From Thermodesulfovibrionales bacterium (lineage in GTDB: Bacteria > Nitrospirota > Thermodesulfovibrionia > Thermodesulfovibrionales > UBA1546), in the NCBI GenBank assembly GCA_030018605.1, contig JASEHP010000099.1, positions 1 through 6,050 on the forward strand: 6,050 nt of DNA, in the 5' to 3' direction. Positions within the stretch are counted from its first letter, which is position 1. Every line of letters starts with the position of its first letter. A program made the translations under genes and the position numbers. Shown piece after piece: positions 1 to 5,956 of this stretch. The notes under the pieces are model-generated. The model did no database searches and was not told where the DNA came from. It saw nothing but the letters and a program-made list of their open reading frames with translations.

Positions 1-51
1 ATTTTAGATGATTTAACCAGTACCTTCTCGGTTACATTTTAGATGATTTAA
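1..51. repeat. Twin direct repeat, 16-base unit at 35-base period
   Basis: Two identical copies of ATTTTAGATGATTTAA lie at 1-16 and 36-51, separated by 19 unrelated bases. The first copy touches the window edge, so more copies could lie to the left. Pairs of short direct repeats like this are typical of the transposase-binding ends of some insertion sequences (the IS21 family has multiple terminal repeats), but no transposase is visible here. They could also be operator sites upstream of the rpsB promoter. The repeat itself is certain; its nature is inference. Confidence 0.6.
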
Positions 52-60
52 TGCGCCCTC

Positions 61-89
61 TTGAAAAAAAAAACCTTTTATGTTAGGCT
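61..89 (+). promoter_or_regulatory. Candidate sigma70-type promoter for the rpsB operon
   Basis: TTGAAA at 61-66 matches the -35 consensus at five of six positions. After a 17-base spacer, TAGGCT at 84-89 keeps the three most conserved -10 positions (T1, A2, T6). It is preceded by TG at 81-82 in the extended -10 position. Transcription would begin near 96, giving a leader of about 88 bases that contains the hairpin at 119-154. The -10 is only a half match, so this is a reasoned guess; an upstream promoter beyond the window is also possible. Confidence 0.4.
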
Positions 90-118
90 GATACCTTGTA
101 AAAACACACGCCATCAAC

Positions 119-154
119 TTTCTCCTATGTGGTCCCGTAAGGGTATAGGGGAAA
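119..154 (+). promoter_or_regulatory. Structured rpsB leader hairpin (possible S2 autoregulatory element)
   Basis: Bases 119-128 (TTTCTCCTAT) pair with 145-154 (ATAGGGGAAA) as ten consecutive pairs, one of them G-U. Above an asymmetric internal loop (GTGGT at 129-133 opposite a single T at 144), CCC 134-136 pairs with GGG 141-143 and closes a GTAA tetraloop of GNRA type. No U-run follows, so it is not an intrinsic terminator. It ends about 20 bases before the rpsB Shine-Dalgarno. Ribosomal protein S2 is known to repress its own rpsB-tsf mRNA through a structured leader in other bacteria; that this hairpin does so here is inference. Confidence 0.5.
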
Positions 155-184
155 AGGCGGAGGGAAAACCAGAGGAGGATAAAA

Positions 185-961
185 ATGGTAGCATCAATGA
201 AAGAACTTCTTGAAGCCGGTGTCCATTTCGGACATCAGGTGAAGCGTTGGAACCCCAAGATGAAAAAATATATCTTCGGGGAGAGGAACGGCATCTACGT
301 CATTGACCTTCAGAAAACGATGAAGGGGCTTGAGGAAGCGTATAATTTTGTTAAGAAGGTTGCTGCCGGCAACGGAACAGTTCTTTTCATCGGCACAAAG
401 AAACAGGCGCAGGATGCTGTATACGAAGAGGCAAAGAGGGCAGGGGCTTTCTTTGTAAATCAGAGATGGCTCGGCGGTATGCTCACTAATTTTTTAACAA
501 TAAAAAAGAGCATAGAAAGACTAAAGCAGATAGAGACCATGAAAACAGACGGCACATATGATCTTCTTCCCAAGAAGGAGGTCTCCGAACTTGAAAAGGA
601 GCGAGGCAAACTCGAAAAAAACCTCAGCGGCATAAAAGAGATGACGAGCATCCCTTCTGCCGTATTTGTTATAGACCCCAAAAAAGAGCGCATTGCCGTA
701 GCAGAAGCGAAAAAGCTTTCCATCCCGGTAGTCGGCGTTGTTGACACAAACTGTGATCCCGATGAGATTGACCATGTTATCCCCGGCAATGATGATGCTA
801 TCAGGGCAATAAAACTTCTATCTGCGAAAATGGCGGATGCAGTGCTTGAAGGCAGGGAGACATTGTCAAAGAGCATGGCTGAAGAAACAGAAAAGGCTGC
901 GGTAGAGGAAAAAGTGCATCAGGAGGAGCAGGCTGAGGCAGAGGTGAAGGAGACAAAATGA
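185..961 (+). CDS. rpsB: 30S ribosomal protein S2
   Basis: Ribosomal protein uS2, a late-assembling protein of the small subunit that contacts S1 and the 16S rRNA near the back of the 30S head-body junction. The 258 residues match the family from the start (GVHFGHQVKRWNPKM near residue 12) through VNQRWLGGMLTNF (about 92-104) and the signature PVVGVVDTNCDPDEIDHVIPG near residue 180. Length slightly exceeds the E. coli protein (241) because of an acidic tail, residues 222-258, with 12 glutamates in 37 positions. GGAGG at 174-178, six bases before ATG, supports the start. It is the first gene of the operon; its stop overlaps the tsf start as ATGA at 958-961. The leader hairpin upstream suggests feedback control. 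Identification is secure. Confidence 0.98.
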   Translation: MVASMKELLEAGVHFGHQVKRWNPKMKKYIFGERNGIYVIDLQKTMKGLEEAYNFVKKVAAGNGTVLFIGTKKQAQDAVYEEAKRAGAFFVNQRWLGGMLTNFLTIKKSIERLKQIETMKTDGTYDLLPKKEVSELEKERGKLEKNLSGIKEMTSIPSAVFVIDPKKERIAVAEAKKLSIPVVGVVDTNCDPDEIDHVIPGNDDAIRAIKLLSAKMADAVLEGRETLSKSMAEETEKAAVEEKVHQEEQAEAEVKETK

Positions 962-1560
962 TGACGACTATTTCAGCCGACAGGGTAAAAGAACTCAGGG
1001 AGAAAACAGGCGCAGGCATGATGGAGTGCAAAAAGGCGCTTACCGAAAGCAACGGCGATTTTGAGAAGGCGATAGATTGTCTCAGACAGAAAGGCCTTGC
1101 CACTGCTGCAAAGAAGGCAAGCAGGGGCGCATCAGAAGGGCTTGTTAGTTCATATATACATATGGACAAAATAGGCGTTCTTCTGGAGGTGAACTGTGAG
1201 ACGGATTTTGTTGCGAAGACAGATGATTTCAAGGGGCTTGTTAAGGATATTGCCCTGCATATAGCCGCTGCAAATCCTTCTTACCTCTCACATGAAGATG
1301 TGCCGCAGGATATCATAGAAAGAGAGAAAGATATATACAAGGCTCAGGTGGCAAACAAGCCTCCTCAGATTGTAGAGAAGATAGTTGAGGGCAAGCTTGA
1401 TAAGTTTTTCAGCGATATGTGTCTTCTTGAACAGGCATTTGTAAAAGACCCGGAACAAAAATTGAAGGTAAAAGAACTCGTCACTGAGAAGATAGCAAAA
1501 CTCGGAGAAAATATTGTGATAAGGCGGTTTGTCAGATTCCAGCTTGGTGAAAAACAATAG
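958..1560 (+). CDS. tsf: Elongation factor Ts, short form
   Basis: EF-Ts is the guanine nucleotide exchange factor that releases GDP from EF-Tu in the cytoplasm. The N-terminal UBA-like domain (VKELREKTGAGMMECKKAL, about 10-28) is followed by the invariant EF-Tu-contacting motif TDFVA at 82-86. The C-terminal part (LLEQAFVKDP and GENIVIRRF) is typical. At 200 residues it is much shorter than the E. coli protein (283) and close to the Thermus form, so it probably has a single core subdomain and may act as a dimer. Two ATG codons (958 and 961) are possible starts; AAGGAG at 947-952 lies 5 or 8 bases before them. The first overlaps the rpsB stop by four bases, implying translational coupling. 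Confidence 0.97.
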   Translation: MMTTISADRVKELREKTGAGMMECKKALTESNGDFEKAIDCLRQKGLATAAKKASRGASEGLVSSYIHMDKIGVLLEVNCETDFVAKTDDFKGLVKDIALHIAAANPSYLSHEDVPQDIIEREKDIYKAQVANKPPQIVEKIVEGKLDKFFSDMCLLEQAFVKDPEQKLKVKELVTEKIAKLGENIVIRRFVRFQLGEKQ

Positions 1561-1566
1561 TCTGGT

Positions 1567-2319
1567 ATGAAGTCTTCATTGAAGTATAAAAGAATACTTC
1601 TGAAACTCAGCGGTGAAGCCCTGATGGGCGCCAAAGACTTTGGCATAGATTCGGATACGGTTGATTTTATAGCCAAAGAGATTAAGAAGGTTGTGAATAT
1701 GGGCGCTGAGGTCGCGGTAGTGATAGGCGGCGGCAATATATTCAGAGGGGTGGAAGCAAGCGTTAAGGGAATGGAACGCGCATCAGCGGATTATATGGGA
1801 ATGCTCGCAACTGTTATAAATGCCCTTGCCCTTCAGAATGCGCTTGAAAAAAACAATGTACCTACAAGGGTGCAGTCCGCCATAGACATGAGAGAACTCG
1901 CCGAGCCTTACATAAGGCGAAAGGCAATGCGTCATCTTGAAAAGGACCGCGTTGTCATATTTGCGGCAGGCACCGGCAATCCTTATTTTACAACAGACAC
2001 CGCTGCTGCTTTAAGGGCAATGGAAATAGGATCTGATGTAATAATCAAAGCGACAAAGGTTGACGGGGTCTATTCTGCCGACCCTGTAAAAGACCCAAAT
2101 GCAAAAAAATACGACGCTATAAGTTATATGGATGTTCTCAAAAAAGGGCTCAGCGTAATGGATTCAACTGCTATCTCATTATGTATGGACAACAACCTCC
2201 CGATTGTGGTATTTAACCTTAGGGGAAAAGACAATATCAAAAATGTTGCCAGAGGCAAAAAGATAGGCACTATCGTAGGAGGACACAATGGAGAAAGAGC
2301 TAAAAAGAAAAGCCGTTGA
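1567..2319 (+). CDS. pyrH: UMP kinase
   Basis: Uridylate kinase of the bacterial amino-acid-kinase fold, converting UMP and ATP to UDP and ADP in pyrimidine nucleotide synthesis; the family is hexameric and usually GTP-activated and UTP-inhibited. Visible motifs are KLSGEAL (13-19), GGGNIFRG (54-61), DYMGMLAT (75-82), GTGNPYFTTDTAA (135-147) and KVDGVYSADP (164-173). The start is six bases after the tsf stop, with no good Shine-Dalgarno close to it (a GGTGA lies 16 bases upstream), so translation probably depends on coupling to tsf. The core normally ends near GTIV at 234-237; here 13 more residues (GGHNGERAKKKSR) are encoded by the frr ribosome-binding site and the first frr codons, creating a 32-base overlap. 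Function is secure. Confidence 0.97.
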   Translation: MKSSLKYKRILLKLSGEALMGAKDFGIDSDTVDFIAKEIKKVVNMGAEVAVVIGGGNIFRGVEASVKGMERASADYMGMLATVINALALQNALEKNNVPTRVQSAIDMRELAEPYIRRKAMRHLEKDRVVIFAAGTGNPYFTTDTAAALRAMEIGSDVIIKATKVDGVYSADPVKDPNAKKYDAISYMDVLKKGLSVMDSTAISLCMDNNLPIVVFNLRGKDNIKNVARGKKIGTIVGGHNGERAKKKSR

Positions 2320-2845
2320 GAAAATGGACCACTCCATAGAAGCGCTCAAGAAAGAGTTTGCTTCCGTGAGAACAGGCAGGGCATCTCTTGCGCTCCTTGA
2401 CGGAATAAAAGTTGATTGTTACGGAACGCCGACTCCGCTTCAGCAGGTTGCATCATTAAGTGTGCCGGAAAGCCGCCAGATAGCAATCCAGCCCTGGGAT
2501 CAGAAGATAATCTCCGATATAGAAAAGGCTATAATGAAATCCGACCTTGGACTGACGCCGACAAACGACGGAAAGGTCATAAGAATCAATATCCCGTCAC
2601 TTACGGAAGAGCGCAGGAAACAGCTTGTTAAGGTTGTAAGAAAAAATTCCGAAGATGCAAAAGTTGCTGTGAGAAATATAAGAAGAGATGTTAACGATGA
2701 AATAAAAAAACTTGAAAAAGAAAAGCACCTGAGCGAGGATGATACAAAGAAATCACTCGATGAAATTCAAAAATTCACGGATTCTTATGTTAAAAAGATA
2801 GATGAAATACTGACACATAAGGAAAAGGAAATAATGGAGGTCTAA
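2288..2845 (+). CDS. frr: Ribosome recycling factor
   Basis: RRF, which with EF-G splits the post-termination ribosome. At 185 residues it equals the E. coli length. The sequence follows the family throughout: EFASVRTGRASLALLDGIKVDCYG near 23-46, a PLQQVASLSVPE segment leading to the beta-rich domain II, TEERRKQLVKVVRK near 106-119, and AVRNIRRDVND around 127-137 with the conserved arginine at 132. It ends in the long charged helix of domain I. AGGAGG at 2277-2282, five bases before ATG, is a strong ribosome-binding site located inside the 3' end of pyrH. The 32-base overlap with pyrH would couple the two genes. One base separates its stop from the next ATG. Confidence 0.98.
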   Translation: MEKELKRKAVEKMDHSIEALKKEFASVRTGRASLALLDGIKVDCYGTPTPLQQVASLSVPESRQIAIQPWDQKIISDIEKAIMKSDLGLTPTNDGKVIRINIPSLTEERRKQLVKVVRKNSEDAKVAVRNIRRDVNDEIKKLEKEKHLSEDDTKKSLDEIQKFTDSYVKKIDEILTHKEKEIMEV

Positions 2846-2846
2846 G

Positions 2847-3029
2847 ATGGCTGTAAATAGCAATTTCATGGTCAAAGTAACAGATGCGAAATTGCCCGAT
2901 ATCCAGAAGGCTCTTCAGCAGGCGGGGATAAGCGTGAGAAGCATTATTGAGATTTTTAAAGAGGAAGGTAAGGCGGAAACCACAGAAAAACCGGAAGTCA
3001 GTAACGACTCGCAACGAGAGGTAAAATAA
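2847..3029 (+). CDS. Small conserved-context protein of unknown function, 60 residues
   Basis: I do not recognise this protein. It is likely real: GGAGG at 2836-2840 sits six bases before ATG, the frame starts one base after the frr stop, and its TAA overlaps the next ATG as TAATG at 3027-3031. Residues 5-40 look like a compact strand-helix-strand unit: a hydrophobic strand (NFMVKVTD), an amphipathic helix (LPDIQKALQQAG) and a second strand (ISVRSIIEIFKEE). This is followed by a charged, probably disordered tail (41-60). There is no signal peptide, membrane segment or cysteine. The unit resembles half of a ferredoxin-like or ACT-like fold, but that is only a guess from the pattern. Position between frr and a DksA-like gene suggests a cytoplasmic accessory role in translation or transcription. 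Confidence 0.75.
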   Translation: MAVNSNFMVKVTDAKLPDIQKALQQAGISVRSIIEIFKEEGKAETTEKPEVSNDSQREVK

Positions 3030-3631
3030 TGGCTGCAAAAAAAAGCTCAAAGGATAAAGCGAAAAAGAATGTTAAAAAGGTCAAGAAACAGCAGAAGAAG
3101 ATTTTAAAGCCTGAACAGAAAAAAACTGCAAAGAAAAAAACGTCAAAACCTTCTGCTAAAACCAAAAAGCCTGTAAAGGCAAAGAAGGCAGGCGCGGCAT
3201 CAGAGAAGGCAGAGGTTAAAAGGCAGGCAGAAAAAAAAGGGAAGGCAGATGAGAGGGCAGAGGCATTAAGAAAACTTTTGATTCAAAAAAGAGAGCAGAT
3301 TGTTAAAGAAGCAAAGATTGAGATAGCCAAATACATAAAAGGCGAAACAAGGCAGCTTGTTGACACTGCCCTTGATGACGGCGACTGGTCTGTTGTTGGC
3401 CTTTCAGAGGATATAAGCCTGAGGCAGCTTGGCGCTCACAGGGAAGTAATGGTAAAGATAGATGCGGTGCTTGGAAAGCTTCAAGATGGAACTTATGGAA
3501 TCTGCGAGGACTGCGGCGGCAGGATAAGCGAAGAAAGGCTGAAGGTTCTTCCATTCGCAATTTATTGCAAGGACTGTCAGGAAAAGATAGAGCAGTTAGA
3601 AGCGATAGAGAAAGAACGGCCGATGCGATAA
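3029..3631 (+). CDS. DksA/TraR-family zinc-finger protein with lysine-rich N-terminal tail
   Basis: The C-terminal half is a DksA/TraR-type protein. Helical segments (about 75-112 and 127-152) form the probable coiled coil, and a four-cysteine zinc finger has C159-x2-C162 and C180-x2-C183 around the family pattern GICEDCGGRI...LPFAIYCKDC. E. coli DksA inserts its coiled-coil tip (DxxDxA) into the RNA polymerase secondary channel and acts with ppGpp. Here the tip region reads DDGDWS (116-121), a DxxDxS variant. Residues 1-73 are unusual: 30 of 73 are lysine, with Ala, Ser and Thr, resembling a histone H1-like tail, probably disordered and able to bind nucleic acid. GAGAGG at 3016-3021 and the lack of any internal Met before the conserved domain support the start at 3029. 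It may be a DksA functional equivalent or a paralogue. It ends the + strand operon. Confidence 0.88.
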   Translation: MAAKKSSKDKAKKNVKKVKKQQKKILKPEQKKTAKKKTSKPSAKTKKPVKAKKAGAASEKAEVKRQAEKKGKADERAEALRKLLIQKREQIVKEAKIEIAKYIKGETRQLVDTALDDGDWSVVGLSEDISLRQLGAHREVMVKIDAVLGKLQDGTYGICEDCGGRISEERLKVLPFAIYCKDCQEKIEQLEAIEKERPMR

Positions 3632-3671
3632 GGCTGTAAGATACGCGATGCAGGGGGAAGACTATTTTGCA

Positions 3672-4496
3672 TCATGTCTCAGGATAACTTGCCTTTTCAA
3701 GAAAAAGGCCGTGAGCAGGCGCTGTAGGCCCGGTTTTTTTCCTGTCTTTTAGTTTAATCGCTTCCGATATGGAATTCAGGGTCATCTCGCCCCTTCCAAC
3801 CTCAACAAGCGTTCCAACGATATTTCTGACCATGTGTTTGAGAAATGCATCTGCTTCCACTGTTATTTTTATGAAATTTCCGTTAACCTTTGCGGTCATA
3901 AAATCAATACTGCTGATTCTTTCAATACTCAGCGAGGTTATCTTCCTTGCTGTGCTCTTTGCGCCGCATCCTGCTCCCCTGAATGCCGAAAAATCATGCC
4001 TGCCAAGAAGTGAATCGCCGGCTTTTTTCATCTCATCAAGGTCAAGACTATACGGCACTCTCCATGCATATCTGAAAAGAAACGCAGATGAAAAATTTGT
4101 ATTAGATATAATGTAAAAGTAGCTTTTGCTGAAAGCGTCATATCGCGGATGAAATGCTGCCGCTGTTGCCCCGGCATTGAGAATTCTTATGTCTTCAGGA
4201 AGAGTTGCATTGAGAGCCCTCTGCAGAGTCATCGGTTCAAGATTTGAGTTTGTTCTAAACGAGGCGACCTGTCCGATGGCGTGAACGCCGGCATCAGTTC
4301 TTGAAGCACTTATCAGTTTGACATCCTCGCCTGTTATCTTTTTGATTGTATTCTGAAGTATTCCCTGTATAGTTATTACTTTTTGTTCTGTATGCTCCGA
4401 ACTCTGAACTCCGAACTCTGAACTCTGAACAGGCTGCCTCTGCCAGCCGTGATAATTTGTCCCGTCGTATTCCATGAGCAGTTTTATATTCTTCAT
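3672..4496 (-). CDS. truA: tRNA pseudouridine(38-40) synthase TruA
   Basis: TruA isomerises uridines 38-40 in the anticodon arm of many tRNAs. Family motifs are clear: MEYDGTNYHGWQRQP (8-22), the catalytic loop SRTDAGVHA with nucleophile D68, FHPRYDAFSKSYFY (115-128), GRHDFSAFRG (165-174), and FLKHMVRNIVGTLVEVGRG (218-236). At 274 residues it is near the usual length. An extra stretch of about 18 residues (23-40) sits between WQRQP and ITIQG, where relatives have only a few residues; its first twelve are encoded by a heptanucleotide repeat. The start has only a weak Shine-Dalgarno-like ATAGG; it is kept because KLLMEYDGT fits the family's first strand. The gene converges with the + strand operon and lies 112 bases after the HD-GYP gene, possibly read from the same transcript. 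Confidence 0.96.
   Translation of the reverse strand: MKNIKLLMEYDGTNYHGWQRQPVQSSEFGVQSSEHTEQKVITIQGILQNTIKKITGEDVKLISASRTDAGVHAIGQVASFRTNSNLEPMTLQRALNATLPEDIRILNAGATAAAFHPRYDAFSKSYFYIISNTNFSSAFLFRYAWRVPYSLDLDEMKKAGDSLLGRHDFSAFRGAGCGAKSTARKITSLSIERISSIDFMTAKVNGNFIKITVEADAFLKHMVRNIVGTLVEVGRGEMTLNSISEAIKLKDRKKTGPTAPAHGLFLEKASYPET
4395..4430 (-). repeat. Heptanucleotide tandem repeat inside truA
   Basis: On the + strand the 7-base unit GAACTCT or GAACTCC is repeated at 4399-4405, 4406-4412, 4413-4419 and 4420-4426. A partial GAAC follows at 4427-4430 and a partial CTCC precedes at 4395-4398. On the coding strand it reads as GAGTTCA/GAGTTCG units and encodes VQSSEFGVQSSE (TruA residues 23-34). 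Because seven is not a multiple of three, gain or loss of one unit would shift the truA frame; only changes of three units keep it. Similar short tandemly repeated heptamers are known as dispersed elements in some bacteria such as cyanobacteria. Confidence 0.9.
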
Positions 4497-4560
4497 GCCT
4501 ATAAATTTCTATGAGAGTTTATTTTTAGTTTGCCGATGGCTCGTAGAGGAGGTGAAAAGA

Positions 4561-4629
4561 ATGCACTTTACTGCAATGGAATTTCTGATAAGCCGGAGCG
4601 AGGTTATCTCAAGCCTCTTCAAGAAGTGA
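4561..4629 (+). CDS. Possible 22-residue micropeptide with strong ribosome-binding site
   Basis: AGGAGGTG at 4547-4554 is a near-complete Shine-Dalgarno. It lies six bases before ATG 4561, which opens a frame of 22 codons ending in TGA at 4627-4629. The peptide starts MHFTAMEFLISR and ends in SLFKK; it is short, with a modest hydrophobic centre and a basic end. The last 21 bases overlap the 3' end of the opposite-strand HD-GYP gene. I see no convincing promoter, and the family is unknown. It could be a real small protein, the remnant of a degraded gene, or chance; the ribosome-binding site is the only positive argument. Confidence 0.3.
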   Translation: MHFTAMEFLISRSEVISSLFKK

Positions 4630-5943
4630 CTCGTTAATGTTATTTACAAAGATGTCTACGAGGTTGGGATCAAACTGTGTGCCGGCATTCTTTTTGAGCT
4701 CTTCAATTGCATGATGAAAGTCGGCAGTAGAGTAATGCTCTGCCTTATCAAGCATCTTTCCGACATATTTATATGAATCCCTGCTGGTCATTGCGTCAAA
4801 AGCCTCTGCAATGGCAATTATCCTTGATTCAATGGGTATCGCATCGCCTATCAGTTCATCGGGGTATCCATTGCCTTCATACCGCTCATGATGATGCAGG
4901 ACAAGCGGAGCGATATCCGCATAAAAATTTATCAGCCTCAGCATTTCATAGCCAAGCTGTGAATGTGTCTTGTACTGCTCTTTTGATGTCACATCTTTTA
5001 GTTTTATTTTCAGGAAGCCGATGTCATGAAGCAGACATGCCTTATATAATTTCCGCTTTTCATCCTCCGGCATATTCAGTTCATCTGCCATCATGAGGCT
5101 GTATTTTGCAACTCTTTTTGAATGCCCGACTTTTTCATTGATATGCCTGTCCATTGCAACAACAAGGATGTCTGTGAGATGGATTTCATAATTTCTCTGG
5201 TCTTCCATAAATTGTGTTCTGGCAATGGATATGGCAGCCTGGTCGGCAAAATATGACAGCAGTTCTTCATCTTCCTGAGTGAAGACCCCATTCTGTTTGT
5301 TGATGAGTTCCAGTATGCCGATCGTCCCTGCCTTTACTTTCAGCGGCACACAGAGTAAAGACTTTATCTCGGACCCTGTCATTGTATCAACCTGGGGGTC
5401 AAACCTGCTGTCATTTTTTGCATCCTCAATCCTGACATTGCTGCCATTTTCAGCAGCCCATCCTGCAATACCGGCAGACTTTGGAATTGAAAGCCCCGTA
5501 AGATTAGCATTCCCGCTGCCTTTTGCAATCTTAAATACAAGCCTGTCTTTTTCGATAAGCATAATTGAACCTGCATCCGCTCCTGTAATGTTCACTGCGC
5601 TTTCCATGATATTTTCAAGCAGCAAGTCCCCGTACACTATTTCCCGTATGTCCTTTGTGGTCGTCAAAAGCGTATTTAATCTGCCGGTATATTTTTCTAT
5701 TGTATCAACGGCTTTTTTTGAGGCGCTGTTAGCTACATACATGCCCATGACCACGAGTCCTGCAACAATTGTCAGGATGGTCACCAGAGATGGGGTAGAT
5801 ATGTAATCAAGGAATAAATACAAAAACCTTACAATAAGAAACAAAAGGGCATAGACAATGAGCAGAACTATCCCATTTAGGATATTTATCTGCCGCTTTA
5901 CGGCTTCTACAACAGATTTTTTGTCTTCTGTGATGCCTGTCAT
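4609..5943 (-). CDS. Membrane-anchored GAF and HD-GYP domain signalling protein
   Basis: A 444-residue protein, probably a cyclic-di-GMP phosphodiesterase or a sensor derived from one. Two hydrophobic segments (about 23-46 and 52-71) anchor it in the inner membrane with little outside the membrane. A linker helix leads to a GAF domain (about 105-245; LLENIMESAVNITGADAGSIML, later LLCVPL and LELINKQNG). The HD-GYP domain spans about 253-437. Likely metal ligands are E270, H274 (GHSKRVA), H306-D307, H327 and H351-H352, with the GYP motif at 359-361 in HHERYEGNGYP. Two positions differ from the usual pattern: F310 replaces the lysine of HDxGK, and E380 replaces the aspartate of VADxFDA. The start ATG has no Shine-Dalgarno and lies 13 bases from a strong -10 box. 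The GAF ligand and output target cannot be told from sequence. Confidence 0.93.
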   Translation of the reverse strand: MTGITEDKKSVVEAVKRQINILNGIVLLIVYALLFLIVRFLYLFLDYISTPSLVTILTIVAGLVVMGMYVANSASKKAVDTIEKYTGRLNTLLTTTKDIREIVYGDLLLENIMESAVNITGADAGSIMLIEKDRLVFKIAKGSGNANLTGLSIPKSAGIAGWAAENGSNVRIEDAKNDSRFDPQVDTMTGSEIKSLLCVPLKVKAGTIGILELINKQNGVFTQEDEELLSYFADQAAISIARTQFMEDQRNYEIHLTDILVVAMDRHINEKVGHSKRVAKYSLMMADELNMPEDEKRKLYKACLLHDIGFLKIKLKDVTSKEQYKTHSQLGYEMLRLINFYADIAPLVLHHHERYEGNGYPDELIGDAIPIESRIIAIAEAFDAMTSRDSYKYVGKMLDKAEHYSTADFHHAIEELKKNAGTQFDPNLVDIFVNNINESLLEEA

Positions 5944-5956
5944 TACTAATTCTCAT

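Noticed and set aside
1..51. CRISPR array or promoter -10 within the left repeats
   Set aside because: Only two 16-base copies with a 19-base interval and no palindromic unit or cas genes; the TTTAAT at 47-52 resembles a -10 but has no -35 at a suitable distance.
460..876. Long open frame on the - strand inside rpsB
   Set aside because: It is fully antisense to a clearly conserved ribosomal protein gene; its protein has a low-complexity Ser/Phe-rich composition typical of shadow frames and no recognisable domain.
801..1232. Open frame on the - strand across the rpsB/tsf junction
   Set aside because: Antisense to two conserved genes, proline/serine/leucine-rich shadow composition, no ribosome-binding site or domain seen.
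2416..2631. 71-residue + strand frame inside frr
   Set aside because: Lies wholly within frr in another frame, with no ribosome-binding site or recognisable sequence.
3632..3673. Possible bidirectional terminator between the DksA-like gene and truA
   Set aside because: GATGCA at 3647-3652 can pair with TGCATC at 3668-3673, but the stem is only six pairs with a 15-base loop and no T-run follows on either strand.
4561..4577. Hairpin TGCA...TGCA as a terminator of the HD-GYP gene
   Set aside because: Only four pairs, six-base loop, and a poor T-tract; too weak for an intrinsic terminator.
5279..5806. 175-residue open frame on the + strand within the HD-GYP gene
   Set aside because: Antisense to the GAF and membrane region, whose coding frame is well supported; hydrophobic composition reflects the complement of that region.
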